Source: Antrihabitans stalagmiti (GTDB taxonomy: Bacteria > Actinomycetota > Actinomycetes > Mycobacteriales > Mycobacteriaceae). From it: a stretch of 64,000 nucleotides of DNA. The notes under the pieces are model-generated. The model saw nothing but the letters and a program-made list of their open reading frames with translations, had not been told where the DNA came from and searched no databases. A program made the position numbers and the translations under genes. Shown in pieces: positions 61,369-64,000 of the stretch (position 1 is its first letter; every line of letters starts with the position of its first letter). The stretch spans positions 372,001 through 436,000 of the forward strand of contig NZ_JAEMNV010000003.1 of assembly GCF_016482825.1 (NCBI RefSeq), in the 5' to 3' direction.

Positions 61369-62814
61369 ATGTTGTCCATGTCACAACGGGGTGCGGCGTT
61401 TGCAATTGAAGATCAGCGCTGGTCAGCGCGTGTGTTGGCGGCAATCGTTGCGTGTGTTGCAGCGTTGACCATGCTCTCGGTGGCCCAGGTTCCACATGCG
61501 GCAGCAGAACCTGCGCCGCCCGCGGATGCGTTCTACGATCGGCCTGCCGACCTCGCCTCGTTTGCGGCCGGCGACATCATCAGAAGCAGGCCCGTGCCGG
61601 TCAAAGCGTTCCAGTTGTTCCCGATTCGGGTGCAAGCCTGGCAGCTGCTGTACCGAACGGCCGATGCGAACGGCGCACCCGATGCGGCCGTCACAACGGT
61701 GATGATTCCTGAAGGCCCTGCCAAACCGCGGCCACTGCTGTCCTATCAGGGGGCGACCGACTCGACGCTGCGGATCTGCAACCCGTCGTACGGCCTGGTC
61801 AACGGTCTGCCGATCGATTTCAGCAGCCCGGCCGGTCCGATCACCCTGCCGGTCCCTGCCGCGGAGATTGCCTTTGCCGCAGGTGGTTTGGCCGAGGGCT
61901 GGGCGGTCGCGATGCCGGATCACGGTGGCGTCGACAACCGCTTCCTCACGCCGCGGCAGCCAGGTTTCGCCGTGCTCGACGGTATCCGGGCAGCGGAGAA
62001 TTTCGGCCCACTCGGGCTTGCGGGTGCCGCGACGCCGACCGCGCTGTGGGGCTACTCCGGTGGTGCCATCGCCAGCAGCTGGGCTGTCGAAGAGCAGCCG
62101 ACCTACGCCCCGGAGTTGAACATCAAGGGCGCGGCGTTCGGTGCGCCCGAGCGCGATCTCGAGGCGTCGCTCCGGTCCGTCAACGGAGCTCTGCTCGCCG
62201 GTCTCATCCCGCTCGCGCTGTCGGCGATCGGTAAGGATTCTCCGGAGTTCGAAACCGAACTCGCGAAGTATTTGACCCCGCAGGGCAAGGCGATCGTCGA
62301 CGAGACCCGCAACCACTGTGCCTCGCAGAATGTGCTGAGCAACATCTGGATTCGGTACGAGACCTTTCTCAACGCCCCCATCGAGGTGGTCCTGGCCAAC
62401 CCGGTTCTGCGGCGCGAGATCGACATCCGCGGGGTGAGCGACCGAACCCCCGAGGTGCCGGTCTACGTCTACAACGGTGTCACCGAAGAGGTCGCGCCGA
62501 TCGTCGGGACGGACAAGCTGGTCAACGGGTACTGCGCACGGGGTGCCGCGGTGACGTATCGCCGTGAAGAGCTGCCCCCCAATCCTGCGCCGCAGATCCT
62601 GACCACCCACGGCACCGTTGTCGCCACGGGCGGACCGGCCGCGTTCAAATGGCTGAAGGAGCGCCTGGCTCCAGGTGCACCGACGCCGTCCGGTTGTGAC
62701 ATCCGGACGGTGCCGAGCACACTTCTCGAGCCTGGTGTCGCGGCGGAGTTGCCGCCGTTTGTTGCGACTGCTCTGTCGATGATCGTCGGTCTGCCGATCG
62801 GGAGCGGGCGCTGA
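61369..62814 (+). CDS. Secreted lipase (LIP / secretory lipase family)
   Basis: A 481-residue exported alpha/beta hydrolase. A long signal peptide (core VLAAIVACVAALTMLSVAQV, cleavage near AHAAA, about 45) precedes the lipase domain: TTVMIPEGPAKPRPLLSYQG, the nucleophile GYSGGA and candidate Asp/His residues later. Similar enzymes hydrolyse triacylglycerols or esters. The ATG at 61369 or 61378 are both possible. It lies 24 bases after the DUF1295 gene and may be in the same transcript. Confidence 0.85.
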   Translation: MLSMSQRGAAFAIEDQRWSARVLAAIVACVAALTMLSVAQVPHAAAEPAPPADAFYDRPADLASFAAGDIIRSRPVPVKAFQLFPIRVQAWQLLYRTADANGAPDAAVTTVMIPEGPAKPRPLLSYQGATDSTLRICNPSYGLVNGLPIDFSSPAGPITLPVPAAEIAFAAGGLAEGWAVAMPDHGGVDNRFLTPRQPGFAVLDGIRAAENFGPLGLAGAATPTALWGYSGGAIASSWAVEEQPTYAPELNIKGAAFGAPERDLEASLRSVNGALLAGLIPLALSAIGKDSPEFETELAKYLTPQGKAIVDETRNHCASQNVLSNIWIRYETFLNAPIEVVLANPVLRREIDIRGVSDRTPEVPVYVYNGVTEEVAPIVGTDKLVNGYCARGAAVTYRREELPPNPAPQILTTHGTVVATGGPAAFKWLKERLAPGAPTPSGCDIRTVPSTLLEPGVAAELPPFVATALSMIVGLPIGSGR

Positions 62815-62819
62815 GACCG

Positions 62820-63704
62820 CTACAGGTCGTAGAGCATCTTCAGCGCGTCTGCTGAGCCTTCGTCGTCGGACAGACGCTTCGGATCGATGAAGAAGTCCGG
62901 TGCGAACGAGGTCTGCCCCGGCTTGTGGCTGTATGCGGACAGGTCGGTGATGCCTTCTTCGGCGAGGACGTCTTCGACGATCGCGGTGTTGCCCGTGTAG
63001 TCGACGTCGCGGCGCAGCATGATGGCTGCCGCGTCGGCGACGATCTGCGGCGTGCGTGAATGCGCGACCCCTTCGTCGCCGCCGAGCAGGTTCTGGACTG
63101 CAGCGGTCGCGATGGCGGTCAGCGGCCAAAGGCAGTTCGCCGCAACGCCGTTCGCGCGTTCGGTCTGCGCGACGCCGAGCGTGACGATGCTCATGCCGTA
63201 CTTGGAGACCGTGTATGCCGACGGTGCGAACCAGGTCGGGTCGAGGTTGAGCGGCGGCGACAGCGTCAGCACACGTGCGTGCTCGGATTCGCGAAGGTGC
63301 GGCAGGCAGGCCTGCGTAACGACGAAGGTCCCGCGCACGTTCACCGACTGGATCAGATCGAAGCGTTTCATCGGCAGCGACCCGATATCGGCAAGGTTCA
63401 GAGCGCTCGCGTTGTTGATACACAGGTCGAGACCGCCGAATCTTTGCACCGTCTTGGCGACGGCCTCGGCGACACCGTCCTCGTCACGGATGTCGCCGAC
63501 GATGGGTAGGACCTCGGCGCCCAACGCTCGCAGCTCGTCGGCGGCTTCGTGAATTGTGCCGGGCAACTTGGGATTCGGGGTGTCGGTCTTGGCGATCATG
63601 GCGATGTTCGCGCCAGCACGTGCGAGCGTGCGAGCGATCTCCAGACCGATGCCACGGCTACCGCCACTGATGAAGGCCGTCTTGCCGGCAAGCACATCCG
63701 TCAC
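62820..63704 (-). CDS. Short-chain dehydrogenase/reductase, HSDL2-like
   Basis: A 294-residue classical SDR. It contains SGGSRGIGLEIA for NAD(P), NNASAL, and the catalytic YTVSKYG (Tyr-Lys). The gene resembles hydroxysteroid-dehydrogenase-like 2 proteins, which often have SCP2 domains elsewhere; none here. The GTG start overlaps the SnoaL-like gene stop as GTGA. It is convergent with the lipase gene, with a 5-base gap. Confidence 0.88.
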   Translation of the reverse strand: MTDVLAGKTAFISGGSRGIGLEIARTLARAGANIAMIAKTDTPNPKLPGTIHEAADELRALGAEVLPIVGDIRDEDGVAEAVAKTVQRFGGLDLCINNASALNLADIGSLPMKRFDLIQSVNVRGTFVVTQACLPHLRESEHARVLTLSPPLNLDPTWFAPSAYTVSKYGMSIVTLGVAQTERANGVAANCLWPLTAIATAAVQNLLGGDEGVAHSRTPQIVADAAAIMLRRDVDYTGNTAIVEDVLAEEGITDLSAYSHKPGQTSFAPDFFIDPKRLSDDEGSADALKMLYDL

Positions 63705-64000
63705 TTGGCTGCCTCTGCTGCTGCGTGGGCTTGCGCCATCTGTTCCATCGCGGCGGCGAACTGTACGGACATCTTCTCGGCGAAGAGGGTGACGGCCTTG
63801 AGCGGCCGGAGCATAACGGTGAATTCGTCGATCAGTCCGTCTTCGCGGGTGTGCAGGAAGTCGCAACCCTGGATGTCCAGACCGCCGACCTTCGCGTTGA
63901 AGACGAGCGCGTGATCAACGTCGCCCTCGCCGCCGATCTCCTTGGCGTAGGTGAGGTCTTCGAAGACGTTCGACACAGCGCCGAGGATCGCTCCGACAGT
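63701..64000 (-). CDS. SnoaL/NTF2-like protein (5' end beyond window)
   Basis: The last 99 codons of a small NTF2-like fold protein are visible; the start lies beyond base 64000. The fold is recognised by VFNAKVGGLDIQGCDFLHTR and LIDEFTVMLRPLKAV. Such proteins bind or isomerise small ligands. It is coupled to the SDR gene by a GTGA overlap. A fuller assignment requires the missing N-terminus. Confidence 0.75.
   Translation of the reverse strand, partial: TVGAILGAVSNVFEDLTYAKEIGGEGDVDHALVFNAKVGGLDIQGCDFLHTREDGLIDEFTVMLRPLKAVTLFAEKMSVQFAAAMEQMAQAHAAAEAAK

Noticed and set aside
61423-63423. 666-codon minus-strand frame opposite the lipase gene
   Set aside because: Arg-rich, low-complexity shadow of the lipase with no recognisable domain.
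1-64000. Horizontal acquisition or mobile element
   Set aside because: No transposase, integrase, attachment repeats or abrupt composition change was seen; accessory genes look like ordinary lineage-specific insertions.

Overview
The window is a high-GC actinobacterial chromosome segment with frequent GTG starts and 4-base start/stop overlaps. Gene content points to a mycolate-containing member of the Mycobacteriales, most likely Rhodococcus or a close relative. The markers are AftD (arabinan synthesis), a DUF3068 envelope protein, DUF2613, LpqI, FabG4/HtdX/FadA2/FadE5 and a UfaA1-type lipid methyltransferase. No rRNA, tRNA, CRISPR array, prophage or insertion sequence was seen.

Layout. (1) 1-3.9 kb: a truncated ECF41-type sigma factor with a SnoaL-like tail, overlapping an FAD oxidoreductase that carries a matching candidate promoter; then a small membrane protein and a PAS-GGDEF diguanylate cyclase. 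(2) 3.9-30.5 kb: an envelope and fatty-acid block whose order recalls M. tuberculosis Rv0223c-Rv0243. It holds an aldehyde dehydrogenase, ROK protein, methyltransferase, GT4 glycosyltransferase, large membrane protein, flippase, DUF3068, acyltransferase, AftD, DUF2613, LpqI, TetR, HtdX, FabG4 and FadA2. Lineage-specific genes sit among them (PRC-barrel, cupin/TetR, isochorismate synthase, phospholipase C, USP). FadE5 (Rv0244c-like) follows at 42.2 kb. (3) 30.7-44 kb: a VanW-domain protein, a sulfone/sulfonate sulfur-scavenging operon (SfnG, SfnB-like, SsuD-like), an EamA exporter divergent from a CGNR regulator, a three-gene hotdog/methyltransferase/hydrolase-LuxR unit and an MFS transporter. 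(4) 44-50.6 kb: small hydrolase and methyltransferase genes, a secreted DUF4185 (candidate D-arabinanase), a TetR regulator and several small membrane, DM13 and FHA proteins. (5) 50.7-61.3 kb: a photolyase, a LitR/CarH-like MerR regulator divergent from an ECF sigma factor, a TIGR01777 epimerase, a lipocalin, and a tightly overlapping five-gene lipid operon (COG2907 FAD protein, DUF1365, UfaA1-like and second CFA-like methyltransferases, DUF1295). This operon equals the M. tuberculosis SigK-locus core (Rv0446c-Rv0449c). (6) 61.4-64 kb: a secreted lipase, an SDR and a SnoaL-like protein cut by the window end.

Main ideas. The photolyase/LitR/sigma/lipid block looks like a light- or singlet-oxygen-responsive membrane-lipid module. 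Its regulator probably binds three tandem 11-bp repeats, and no anti-sigma gene is nearby. A shared palindrome (CTTAC-N6-GTAAG) precedes the Rv0238-like TetR gene and lies between fabG4 and fadA2, with a weaker copy before fadE5, suggesting a local TetR regulon. aftD has no ATG, GTG or TTG that would retain its conserved N-terminus, and appears to start at a CTG fused to the stop codon of the DUF2613 gene.
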